DNA of 64,000 nucleotides from Novosphingobium sp. Its GTDB lineage: Bacteria > Pseudomonadota > Alphaproteobacteria > Sphingomonadales > Sphingomonadaceae. This document shows, piece after piece, positions 17,958 through 25,372 of this stretch (the first letter of the stretch is position 1; each line of letters starts with the position of its first letter). The notes beneath the pieces were generated by a model, which saw only the letters and a program-made list of their open reading frames with translations, made no database searches and was not told the DNA's origin. The stretch lies in contig JAUYQH010000032.1 of NCBI GenBank assembly GCA_030697365.1, forward strand, positions 61,813-125,812. Direction: 5' to 3'. The translations under genes and the position numbers were made by a program.

Positions 17958-19123
17958 GGCCGTGGCTCCGCTGGTGGGGTGGTGCGCTTGACCTCGGGCA
18001 GCGGCAGGTAGGTTTGCACCCCTTCGGTCTCGACGATGGTCTTGTCGGTCTTGCTCAGCACGCGCTCCATCGTCTCGTAGTACATCCGCTGGCGGGTGAC
18101 TTCGGGGGCCAGCTTGTACTGTTCGTAGACTTTGTCGAACTCGGCGGCTTCGCCCTGCGCGCGCGCGGTCAGCTGCTGCGCCCAGGCCTCGGCTTCGTTG
18201 ACCGCGCTCTGCGCATCCTGCTGCGCCGCGGTGACGCCCTTGAAAGCGTCGACCACTTGCGCTGGCGGATCGGCCTTCTTGATCTCGACGCCCTGGATCA
18301 GGATGCCCGAGCGATAGGCGTCGAGAATCGACTGCATCCGCTGGCGCACGCTCTGCTCGATCTGCGCGCGCGCGCCGCCCATCGCGTTGGTCAGCGAAAC
18401 TTCGGCGACCGAAGCGCGCATCGCGGCTTCGGCCACTTCCTTGACCGTCTCGTCGGGTTCGGCGAGCTGGAAGGTATAAAGCTTCAGATCCTTGATGTTC
18501 CAGCGCACGAGATACGACAGGTCGATCAGGTTCTGATCGCCGGTCAGCATAAGCTTCTCGGCCTCGCCTTCGGGAATGGTGTCGCGGCGGATCGAGGTGA
18601 CATCGGTGACCGAGACGTTCTGCAGCGGCCACGGCAGCGTCAGCGAAATTCCGGGGCTGATCGTCCGGCTATAGCTTCCCAGTGTGGTGACTATCCCCTG
18701 CTCCTTGGGGCCGAGCTGATGAAAGCTCGAGAAAACCAGCCATAGCCCGGCGACGCCGACGGCGATCAGCGGCAGCCAGCTCTTGCCGTCGGGGCGTTGG
18801 GGGATGCGCGGAAATCCCCCGCCGCTTCCACCACTGCCGCTTCGGCGTTTGCCCCCGGTGCGGGCGCGGAAGATGTCCTCGATGCTGGCCGAACGGCGCG
18901 GCGGTTCGCCACCGTCGCCCGCGGGGGGCAGCCAGGGGTTTCGCGGCCCATCGCCGCGCGGCTGATCCGGCGCTGGCGGGTCGCCCGCGGGATCCGGCCC
19001 TGGCTCCCCGCCGGGCGCGTTCGATCCGCCGCCCCACGGATTCTTGCGGCCGGCCATGGCCAGACCGATTGCGGCACCAAAAGTCCTGGCACCCAGTCGA
19101 TGCCACCCGCCCTTGTCGTTCAT
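17954..19123 (-). CDS. hflK: FtsH regulator HflK (SPFH domain)
   Basis: Partner of HflC in the FtsH-regulating membrane complex. It has a Gly/Pro-rich cytoplasmic N-terminus (NPWGGGSNAPGG), a membrane anchor (WLPLIAVGVAGLWLVFSSFH), the SPFH domain (GIVTTLGSYSRTISPGISLT; LMLTGDQNLIDLSYLVRW) and a coiled helical tail. The ATG at 19123 (389 residues) has GGGA upstream; an internal ATG at 19057 (367 residues) lacks any ribosome site but gives the usual MAGRKNPWG-type start. It is divergent from mrp across 72 bases. Confidence 0.95.
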   Translation of the reverse strand: MNDKGGWHRLGARTFGAAIGLAMAGRKNPWGGGSNAPGGEPGPDPAGDPPAPDQPRGDGPRNPWLPPAGDGGEPPRRSASIEDIFRARTGGKRRSGSGGSGGGFPRIPQRPDGKSWLPLIAVGVAGLWLVFSSFHQLGPKEQGIVTTLGSYSRTISPGISLTLPWPLQNVSVTDVTSIRRDTIPEGEAEKLMLTGDQNLIDLSYLVRWNIKDLKLYTFQLAEPDETVKEVAEAAMRASVAEVSLTNAMGGARAQIEQSVRQRMQSILDAYRSGILIQGVEIKKADPPAQVVDAFKGVTAAQQDAQSAVNEAEAWAQQLTARAQGEAAEFDKVYEQYKLAPEVTRQRMYYETMERVLSKTDKTIVETEGVQTYLPLPEVKRTTPPAEPRP

Positions 19124-19195
19124 GTTCCCGATATAGGGGGCGTCGAAATCAAAAAACAGTGTCGCACCCCAAATTCCTCTGTAGGAGCCGCTGCC

Positions 19196-20179
19196 ATGGC
19201 GGGCGAAGAGGATACGGATACCCGGAATTTGGTCGAGCAAGCGCTGGCCGAAGCCGCCGGACCGCGGTTGCAATCGGCGCGGGTCAGCGATGGCGTGGCC
19301 ACGCTGGTGCTCGAAGTCCACGGGCTCGACCGGCTGGAGCGCGACCGTCTGGAGATCGCCGTGCGCGATGCGCTGCGCCCCTTGAACGCGGTGCGCGAGG
19401 TGCGTGTCGCGATGACGGCGGACAAGCCCAGGCGCCAGGTGATCGCGGTCGGATCGGGCAAGGGTGGGGTCGGCAAGTCCACCCTCGCCGCCAACCTCGC
19501 GGTCGCGCTGATGCGCCAGGGGCGCAAGGTCGGGCTGGTCGATGCCGATATCTACGGCCCCTCGCAACCTCGCCTGCTGGCCAACGAGGGCAAGCGGCCC
19601 GAGGCGCAGGGCAACAAACTGGTCCCCGTGCCCAGCCCGTGGGGGGTGCCGCTGTTGTCGATGGGGCATCTGGTCCAGCCCGGGCAGGCGATCGCCTGGC
19701 GCGGGCCGATGACTGCCAACGCGATGGGCCAGCTGATCGACGCCGAATGGGGCGATGCCGATACGCTGGTGATCGATCTGCCGCCCGGCACCGGCGACGT
19801 CCAGTTGACGATGATGCAGAAGCACAAGCCGACCGGCGCGGTGATCGTCAGTACCCCACAGGACCTCGCGCTGATGGACGCCGCGCGCGCGATCGGAATG
19901 TTCGAGCAGGGCGACGTGCCGATCGTCGGAATGGTCGAGAACATGGCTGGTTACATCTGCCCGCACTGCGGCGAGGCGAGCGAGCCGTTCGGTCAGGGCG
20001 GGGCAGAGGCCGCGGCCAAATCGATGGGGTTGCCGTTCCTCGGGCGTATCCCGCTCGACCTGACGATCCGTCAGGACAGCGACGCGGGGCGGCCTCCTGC
20101 GGCGCACGACAGTCCGCAAGGCGAGGCGTTCGCGGCCATAGCCCGCCGCGTCGCCGAGTGGCTAACGGCACGGAAGTGA
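19196..20179 (+). CDS. Mrp/ApbC-family iron-sulfur cluster carrier ATPase
   Basis: P-loop ATPase that carries and delivers [4Fe-4S] clusters; 327 residues. An N-terminal MIP18-like domain (about residues 1-75) precedes the deviant Walker A GSGKGGVGKSTLAANLA. Then come VDADIYGPSQPRLL, DTLVIDLPPGTGDVQLTMMQ and NMAGYICPHCG, whose CxxC binds the bridging cluster. The ATG at 19196 follows AGGAG. It may supply clusters to the iron-sulfur enzymes in this window, but that is inference. A 28-bp-arm inverted repeat begins 20 bases after its stop. Confidence 0.95.
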   Translation: MAGEEDTDTRNLVEQALAEAAGPRLQSARVSDGVATLVLEVHGLDRLERDRLEIAVRDALRPLNAVREVRVAMTADKPRRQVIAVGSGKGGVGKSTLAANLAVALMRQGRKVGLVDADIYGPSQPRLLANEGKRPEAQGNKLVPVPSPWGVPLLSMGHLVQPGQAIAWRGPMTANAMGQLIDAEWGDADTLVIDLPPGTGDVQLTMMQKHKPTGAVIVSTPQDLALMDAARAIGMFEQGDVPIVGMVENMAGYICPHCGEASEPFGQGGAEAAAKSMGLPFLGRIPLDLTIRQDSDAGRPPAAHDSPQGEAFAAIARRVAEWLTARK

Positions 20180-20198
20180 ATCGCTTTTCGAGGATTTG

Positions 20199-20285
20199 CG
20201 CTCGCAGAGGCGCAGAGGCGCGGAGACTTATTTTTCGCGAAGCGAATCCCTCCACCTTCTCTGCGCCTCCGCGCCTCTGCGAGCG
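20199..20285. repeat. Large imperfect inverted repeat with 28-base arms
   Basis: Left arm 20199-20226 and right arm 20258-20285 are complementary at 26 of 28 positions; both mismatches are A opposite C. Each arm is itself built from short repeats of the kind GCAGAGGCGC. The 31-base loop contains TTCGCGAAGCGAA. It fills the whole gap between mrp and the next gene, ending 6 bases before that ATG. It resembles a mobile palindromic intergenic element. No T-run follows either arm, so it is not a standard terminator. Confidence 0.8.
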
Positions 20286-20291
20286 AATATT

Positions 20292-22574
20292 ATGGCGCTG
20301 ACGCGCCGGGGCATCCTGGTCGGGGCGGCGGTCGGGGGCGGCCTGGTCGTGGCCTACTCGCTGATGCCGCGGCGCTACGCCCTGCCGCTCGAACCCGCTA
20401 CCGGCGAGACCGCCTACAACGCCTGGATCAAAATCGCGCGCGACGGGGTGGTCTCCGTGGCGGTGCCGCAGTGCGAGATGGGGCAGGGGATCACCACGCT
20501 GATCCCGCAGATCGTCGCCACCGAACTGGGGGCCGACTGGCGCCAGATCGCGGTCGAACCCGCGGCGATCAGCCCGGCCTACGCCAACCCGGTGATCGCC
20601 GCGCACTGGGCGCCGGTACGCAGCGGCTTGTTTTCCGGGCTCGGCGACGATCCCGACGGGATGCTCGCTCGAAGGTTCGCGGAGGGCCACGCGCTGATGG
20701 TCACCGCCGACGGCACTTCGCTCGCCGCCTATGAGGCACCCGCGCGCGAGGCGGCGGCGGCGGTGCGCAGCATGCTCGCCCAGGCCGCCGCCGAACGCTG
20801 GGGCGTGGGCTGGGAGGAATGCGAGGCCCGCGATGGCTTCATCGTTCACGGCAAGCAGCGCCTTCGCTTCGCCGACCTGGCGGTCGAAGCCGCCAGCTTC
20901 GATCCGCCCGATCCCCCGGTGCTGCGCCCGGAGCCGGCGCGCGAACGGCCGCGCCCGTCGGGGACGGGCCTCACCACCACTTTCCCGCGGCTCGACGCGC
21001 CGTCCAAGGTCGATGGCAGCTTCGCCTTTGCCGGCGACGTCCGTCTGCCCGGGCTGGTCTACGCTGCGATCGCTCACGGGCCGATCGGCGACAGCACTTT
21101 GCTGGAATTCGACGAGCAGGCGGCGCGGGGAATCACCGGGCTGGCCGGGGTGGTCAAGGCGGAACGCTGGCTGGCGGCAGTGGCGAGCGACTGGTGGGCC
21201 GCGGATCGCGCGCTCCAGGCGATGCGCCCGCGCTGGCGGGTCGAGGCGGGGGCTGACAGCGGGATCATCTCCGCCGCACTCGATGCCGCGCTGCGCCGGG
21301 GCGAGGGCGAGCGGCTGGTCGAGGAGGGCGATCCCGATGCGGTGATCGGCCGTCCCGCCACCCTGGTGTCGCGCTACGAAGTGGCCCCCGCACTCCACGC
21401 CACCCTCGAGACATCGACCGCCACTGCGCGCTTTGCCGATGGGCGGCTGGAACTGTGGCTTGCCAGTCAGGCGCCCGAGCAGGTGCGCCAGGCGGTGGCC
21501 GGGGCGATGGACATCCCGCCGCGCGACGTTGTGATCTATCCGCTTGCCGCGGGGGGATCGTTCGACCGCCGGCTCGAGCATGAAGTGGGGATCGAGGCGG
21601 CGAGCATCGCGCGCAGCGTCGGTCGCCCGGTACAGCTGATCTATTCGCGCCAGCAGGAAGTGCTGCGCGGCTGGCCGCGCGCACCTGCCGCAGCGGTGCT
21701 CGCAGCCCGGCTCGTTCCCGGGGGACAGATCGCCGCGTGGCGGACGCGGATCGCGGTGCCCGCGACCAACCGCGAGTCCGCGGCGCGGCTGTTCGACCGC
21801 GCGACCCCGCTCGAGGCGCTCGTTGCCAGCGCCGGAGCAGCCGATACGCTGGCGACCGAAGGCGCGCTGCCGCCTTATGCCATCCCGCACATGGCGGTGG
21901 ACCGGGTAGCGGTGAATCTGGCGCTGCCCACGGCGCGATTGCGCGGCAACGCGCATGGCTACACCGCGTTCTTCACCGAAAGCTTCGTCGACGAGCTCGC
22001 CCGGCACGCCCGCCGCGAGCCGCTGTCGTACCGGATCGAGATGCTCGGCACCGATGTTCGCCTGGCTGCCTGCCTGACCGCGGTGGCGCGGCTGGGGCAG
22101 TGGGACGGGGGTCTCGAGCAGAGCGGGCAGGGGCTTGCCTGTCACCGCATGGACGATATCGCTGCACCCGGGACCGGAGGCGGGCGAATCGCGGTGATCG
22201 CCACCGCGCGGCGCGACGAGCGCGGGGTACGGGTCGACAAGCTGGCCGCGGTTGCCGACATCGGGCGGATCGTGAACCTCGATATCGCGCGCCAACAGAT
22301 TGAGGGTGGGCTGATCTTCGGGTTGGGTCTGGCGATGGGCGCGGCGGGCACCTATGATCGCGGGGTGCCGATGACAACGCGACTCGCGGGGATGGGCCTG
22401 CCCTATCTGGCCGACAGCCCGGAGATCCTGGTGGACTTCATCGATAGCGCCGCACCGCCGTTTGATCCGGGCGAACTGGGAACGGTTGTGGTCGCCCCGG
22501 CAACCGCCAACGCGCTGTTTTCCGCCACCGGGGTTCGTTTCCGGAACCTGCCCCTGTTGAGCGAGGACGTGTGA
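20292..22574 (+). CDS. Molybdenum hydroxylase large subunit, IorB-like
   Basis: Large molybdopterin-binding subunit of an aldehyde- or N-heterocycle-oxidising enzyme; 760 residues, the normal size for the isoquinoline 1-oxidoreductase beta subunit family. The N-terminus TRRGILVGAAVGGGLVVAYS looks like a Tat signal or anchor. The first molybdopterin-contact block is VPQCEMGQGITTLIPQIVA. Later blocks are LDAPSKVDGSFAFAGDVRLP, RGNAHGYTAFFTESFVDELA and, at the end, GTVVVAPATANALFSATGVR. The matching [2Fe-2S] subunit is not adjacent; an IorA-like gene lies at 36042-36599. No Shine-Dalgarno sequence precedes the ATG because the inverted repeat runs up to it. The stop overlaps the hemH start (TGATG). 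Confidence 0.88.
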   Translation: MALTRRGILVGAAVGGGLVVAYSLMPRRYALPLEPATGETAYNAWIKIARDGVVSVAVPQCEMGQGITTLIPQIVATELGADWRQIAVEPAAISPAYANPVIAAHWAPVRSGLFSGLGDDPDGMLARRFAEGHALMVTADGTSLAAYEAPAREAAAAVRSMLAQAAAERWGVGWEECEARDGFIVHGKQRLRFADLAVEAASFDPPDPPVLRPEPARERPRPSGTGLTTTFPRLDAPSKVDGSFAFAGDVRLPGLVYAAIAHGPIGDSTLLEFDEQAARGITGLAGVVKAERWLAAVASDWWAADRALQAMRPRWRVEAGADSGIISAALDAALRRGEGERLVEEGDPDAVIGRPATLVSRYEVAPALHATLETSTATARFADGRLELWLASQAPEQVRQAVAGAMDIPPRDVVIYPLAAGGSFDRRLEHEVGIEAASIARSVGRPVQLIYSRQQEVLRGWPRAPAAAVLAARLVPGGQIAAWRTRIAVPATNRESAARLFDRATPLEALVASAGAADTLATEGALPPYAIPHMAVDRVAVNLALPTARLRGNAHGYTAFFTESFVDELARHARREPLSYRIEMLGTDVRLAACLTAVARLGQWDGGLEQSGQGLACHRMDDIAAPGTGGGRIAVIATARRDERGVRVDKLAAVADIGRIVNLDIARQQIEGGLIFGLGLAMGAAGTYDRGVPMTTRLAGMGLPYLADSPEILVDFIDSAAPPFDPGELGTVVVAPATANALFSATGVRFRNLPLLSEDV

Positions 22575-23587
22575 TGGAGCGCCCGGACAGCCACCCTACG
22601 ATCCCCGCTCCGCGCGTCGGCGTGCTGCTGGTCAACCTCGGCACCCCCGATGCGCCCGAGCCGCGCGCGGTGAAGCGTTATCTGGCCCAATTCCTCTCCG
22701 ATCGCCGGGTGGTCGAGATACCCGCGCTGCTGTGGCAGCCGATCCTGCGCGGGATTATCCTCACCACCCGGCCCAGGAAGTCGGCGCATGCCTATCGCCA
22801 GGTGTGGACCGAAGCCGGCTCGCCGCTGGCGGCAATCACTGCCGCGCAAGCCCGGGCCTTGCAGGAACGGTTGGGCGAAGCGGCGATCGTGCGCCACGCG
22901 ATGCGCTATGGCAGCCCGGCGCTGGCCATAGAGTTCGCCGCGCTCAAGGCCGCGGGGTGCGATCGGATTCTCGTCGCGCCGCTCTATCCGCAGTATTCGG
23001 GGGCCACGACGGGCAGCGCGCTCGATGCGCTGGCAGATGCGCTGAAAGCGATGCGCTGGGCGCCCGCGGTGCGCACCTTGCCGCCCTATCATGACGATCC
23101 GGCGCATATCGATGCGCTCCACGCCGATCTGGTCGCACAGTTGGCCGCGCTGGGGTTCGCGCCCGAAGTGCTGTTGCTGAGCTTCCACGGCATGCCCGAG
23201 CGGACGTTAGAACTCGGCGATCCCTATCACTGCCACTGCCGGAAGACCGCGCGGCTGCTCGGCGAGCGGTTCGCGGTCAGCCACCCCGCGCTGCGCGTCG
23301 AGACCAGCTTCCAGTCGCGTTTCGGGCGCGCCAAATGGCTGGAACCCGCGACCGACAAGGTGCTCGCAGCCGAAGCGGCAAACGGGACGAAGGCGCTGGT
23401 GGTTGCCGCGCCGGGCTTTTCCGCCGATTGCCTCGAGACGCTTGAGGAACTCGCGATCCGCGGGCGTGAGCAGTTCGCCACCGCGGGCGGACGGGACTTT
23501 GCCGCGCTCGCCTGCCTCAACACCGGCGAGCCCGGAATGGCGATGCTCGAAGCATTGGTGCGGCGCGAACTTGGCGGGTGGATTTAG
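22574..23587 (+). CDS. hemH: Ferrochelatase
   Basis: Inserts ferrous iron into protoporphyrin IX, the last step of heme synthesis; 337 residues. It has the N-terminal VLLVNLGTPDAPEPRAVKRY, SPLAAIT, the VAPLYPQYSGATTGS block, the catalytic-His region LLSFHGMPERTLELGDPY and the C-terminal VVAAPGFSADCLETLEEL. The ATG at 22574 has GAGG at a good distance; the GTG three bases earlier is less likely. It overlaps the IorB-like stop and precedes a cytochrome P450 by 45 bases, so heme supply and a heme enzyme may share a transcript. Confidence 0.97.
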   Translation: MERPDSHPTIPAPRVGVLLVNLGTPDAPEPRAVKRYLAQFLSDRRVVEIPALLWQPILRGIILTTRPRKSAHAYRQVWTEAGSPLAAITAAQARALQERLGEAAIVRHAMRYGSPALAIEFAALKAAGCDRILVAPLYPQYSGATTGSALDALADALKAMRWAPAVRTLPPYHDDPAHIDALHADLVAQLAALGFAPEVLLLSFHGMPERTLELGDPYHCHCRKTARLLGERFAVSHPALRVETSFQSRFGRAKWLEPATDKVLAAEAANGTKALVVAAPGFSADCLETLEELAIRGREQFATAGGRDFAALACLNTGEPGMAMLEALVRRELGGWI

Positions 23588-23632
23588 CCGCCGGAGTTGC
23601 TAACATCGTGGTCAGTAACTGCGGAGGCACCA

Positions 23633-25012
23633 ATGGCTACGCTGGCTGAACCCCAACCCCGCTTCACCCACTGGAGCCAGAAGCTCCCCAAGGATGCGCT
23701 GGCGCATATTCCCGGCGAAAGCGGGATTCCAGTGTTCGGAACCACGCTCAGCCTCGTCGCCGACCCGGTCGGCTATGGCAAGCGGATGCACGCGACTTAC
23801 GGGCCGGTGTTCCGCTCGCGCCCGTTCGGGGTCAACCAGGTCACGCTGATCGGGCCCGAGGCCAACGAACTGCTGCTGTTCGATCGCGACAAGGTGTTTT
23901 CCAGCGAGCAAGGCTGGGGCCCGGCGCTCGACCAGCTGTTTCCGCGCGGGCTGATGCTGATCGATTTCGAGGCGCACCGGGTGGATCGCAAGGCGCTGGG
24001 CATCGCCTTCAAGCCGGGGCCGATGCGCCACTATGCCGATGCGCTGAACCGCGGGATCGCGGCGGGGGTGGCACAGTGGGGCGGGGGGCCGATGCTGTTC
24101 TATCCGGCGATCAAGCAGCTCACCCTCGATCTGGCGGCGGACAGCTTTCTCGGCATTCCGTGGGGACCGGAGGCGCAAAAGGTCAACCAGGCGTTCGTCG
24201 ATCTGGTCAACGCGTCGATCGGGATCGTCCGCAAGCCGTGGCCGGGCACCGCGATGGGCCGCGGGGTGGCGGGGCGCAACTATCTGGTCGAGATGTTCAC
24301 CGCCGAGACGCTCAAGCGGCGTGAAACCGGCGGCGGGCAGGACATGTTCAGCCAGTTTGCCAACGCCACGCGCGAGGATGGCAGCCTGCTCGACGTGAGC
24401 CAGGTGGTCGATCACATGATCTTCCTGATGCTCGCCGCGCACGATACGATCACCAGCGCGGCCAGTTCGCTGCTCTACTATTTGCTCAAGCACCCCGAGT
24501 GGCAGGCCAAGCTGCGCGCCGAGGCGATGGCAGTGAGCGGGGGAACGGGCACCGTCGCTTATGACGACCTGCCGCGGATGGAACTGACCGAGATGGCGTT
24601 CAAGGAGGCGCTGCGGTTGATCCCGCCGGTTCCGGCGCTACCCCGCCGCGCGCTGCGCGACTTTACCTTCAAGGGCCATCGGATTCCGGCTGGAACCCAG
24701 GTCGGCATCAGCATCCAGATGGCCCACCGCCTGGCCGACATCTGGCCCGATCCGGCGCGCTTCGATCCGCTGCGCTTCACCCCGGCCGAGATCGCCAAGC
24801 GCCACAAATACGCGTGGGCGCCGTTCGGCGGCGGGGCCCACATGTGCGTCGGTCTGCACTTCGCCTATATGCAGATCAAGATCCTGATCGCGCAGCTGCT
24901 CACCCGCTATGAGCTCGTCCTGGAGGAAGGCTACGATCCGCCGTGGGCACCGTGGCCGATCCCCAAGCCCAAGGACGGGATGCGGATGACGTTCCGGCCA
25001 CTGGCGGATTGA
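23633..25012 (+). CDS. Cytochrome P450
   Basis: Heme-thiolate monooxygenase of 459 residues without a membrane anchor. The heme-binding loop is FGGGAHMCVG with the proximal Cys. The ExxR helix is KEALRL, and the oxygen-binding I-helix is LMLAAHDTITSA, with His in place of the usual Gly as in some CYP51/CYP120-like groups. The ATG follows GCGGAGG. Its substrate cannot be read; the LAAHDT helix hints at a sterol-, terpenoid- or fatty-acid-type P450 rather than a camphor type. No ferredoxin or reductase gene is adjacent. Confidence 0.94.
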   Translation: MATLAEPQPRFTHWSQKLPKDALAHIPGESGIPVFGTTLSLVADPVGYGKRMHATYGPVFRSRPFGVNQVTLIGPEANELLLFDRDKVFSSEQGWGPALDQLFPRGLMLIDFEAHRVDRKALGIAFKPGPMRHYADALNRGIAAGVAQWGGGPMLFYPAIKQLTLDLAADSFLGIPWGPEAQKVNQAFVDLVNASIGIVRKPWPGTAMGRGVAGRNYLVEMFTAETLKRRETGGGQDMFSQFANATREDGSLLDVSQVVDHMIFLMLAAHDTITSAASSLLYYLLKHPEWQAKLRAEAMAVSGGTGTVAYDDLPRMELTEMAFKEALRLIPPVPALPRRALRDFTFKGHRIPAGTQVGISIQMAHRLADIWPDPARFDPLRFTPAEIAKRHKYAWAPFGGGAHMCVGLHFAYMQIKILIAQLLTRYELVLEEGYDPPWAPWPIPKPKDGMRMTFRPLAD

Positions 25013-25045
25013 ACGTTCCGGCTCACCGCCAGGCCGACACGACTC

Positions 25046-25288
25046 TCAGTACGTCCCCGGCGGGTCGCTGGCCGGGAAGCTCTCGTCGAGCGCCTGGTCG
25101 CGCTTGCTCCAGGTTTCGGGATCGCTGCGCATCGCTTTGGGACCGGCGTTGCGCACTTTGGCGAAGTTTGCGCCGTCGGTCTCGCCCGGCGCGAACCCGG
25201 CGTGCTGGAGCTTTCCGGTGTTGCCCGACATGGCGCGCCAAATTCCGTAGCCGATGGCGCCAAGCGTGGCCAATCGCAGAAGTCCCAT
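25046..25288 (-). CDS. Small conserved protein with DESFPASDPP motif
   Basis: 80 residues. An N-terminal hydrophobic stretch (LRLATLGAIGYGIWRAMSG) may be a membrane anchor. The C-terminal signature DQALDESFPASDPPGTY is widespread in short alphaproteobacterial proteins of unknown function. The ribosome site AAGGAG eight bases upstream lies inside a strong hairpin (25293-25322), and an EcfG-like element lies just before that. The setting suggests a stress-regulated protein. The adjacent S9 peptidase ends 85 bases upstream on the same strand. Confidence 0.75.
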   Translation of the reverse strand: MGLLRLATLGAIGYGIWRAMSGNTGKLQHAGFAPGETDGANFAKVRNAGPKAMRSDPETWSKRDQALDESFPASDPPGTY

Positions 25289-25292
25289 GGTC

Positions 25293-25322
25293 GTTCTCCT
25301 TGAAATCGTTCAAGGGGAGAAC
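25293..25322 (-). promoter_or_regulatory. Hairpin sequestering the ribosome site of the 80-residue protein
   Basis: On the minus strand GTTCTCC-CC-TTGAA pairs with TTCAAGGAGAAC across the loop CGAT: twelve base pairs with a two-base bulge. The Shine-Dalgarno AAGGAG is wholly inside the 3' arm, four bases before the ATG flank. If transcribed in full it would block ribosome entry until melted or opened. Confidence 0.6.
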
Positions 25323-25345
25323 GCCCATGGGCAAGAGTCGGTTGC
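25320..25345 (-). promoter_or_regulatory. EcfG-like promoter motif for the 80-residue protein
   Basis: On the minus strand GCAAC (25345-25341), 17 bases, then CGTT (25323-25320) differs from GGAAC-N16/17-CGTT at one base. A start about seven bases on would remove part of the hairpin's 5' arm and leave a shorter stem over the ribosome site. Confidence 0.4.
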
Positions 25346-25372
25346 GCGCCGCAAGCGATTTATTTCGCCGGC

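Noticed and set aside
20199..20285. The 28-base-arm inverted repeat as an ordinary intrinsic terminator for mrp
   Set aside because: No U-run follows either arm, the loop is long, and the arms have internal repeat structure unlike the clear terminators at 3527, 14682 and 32354.
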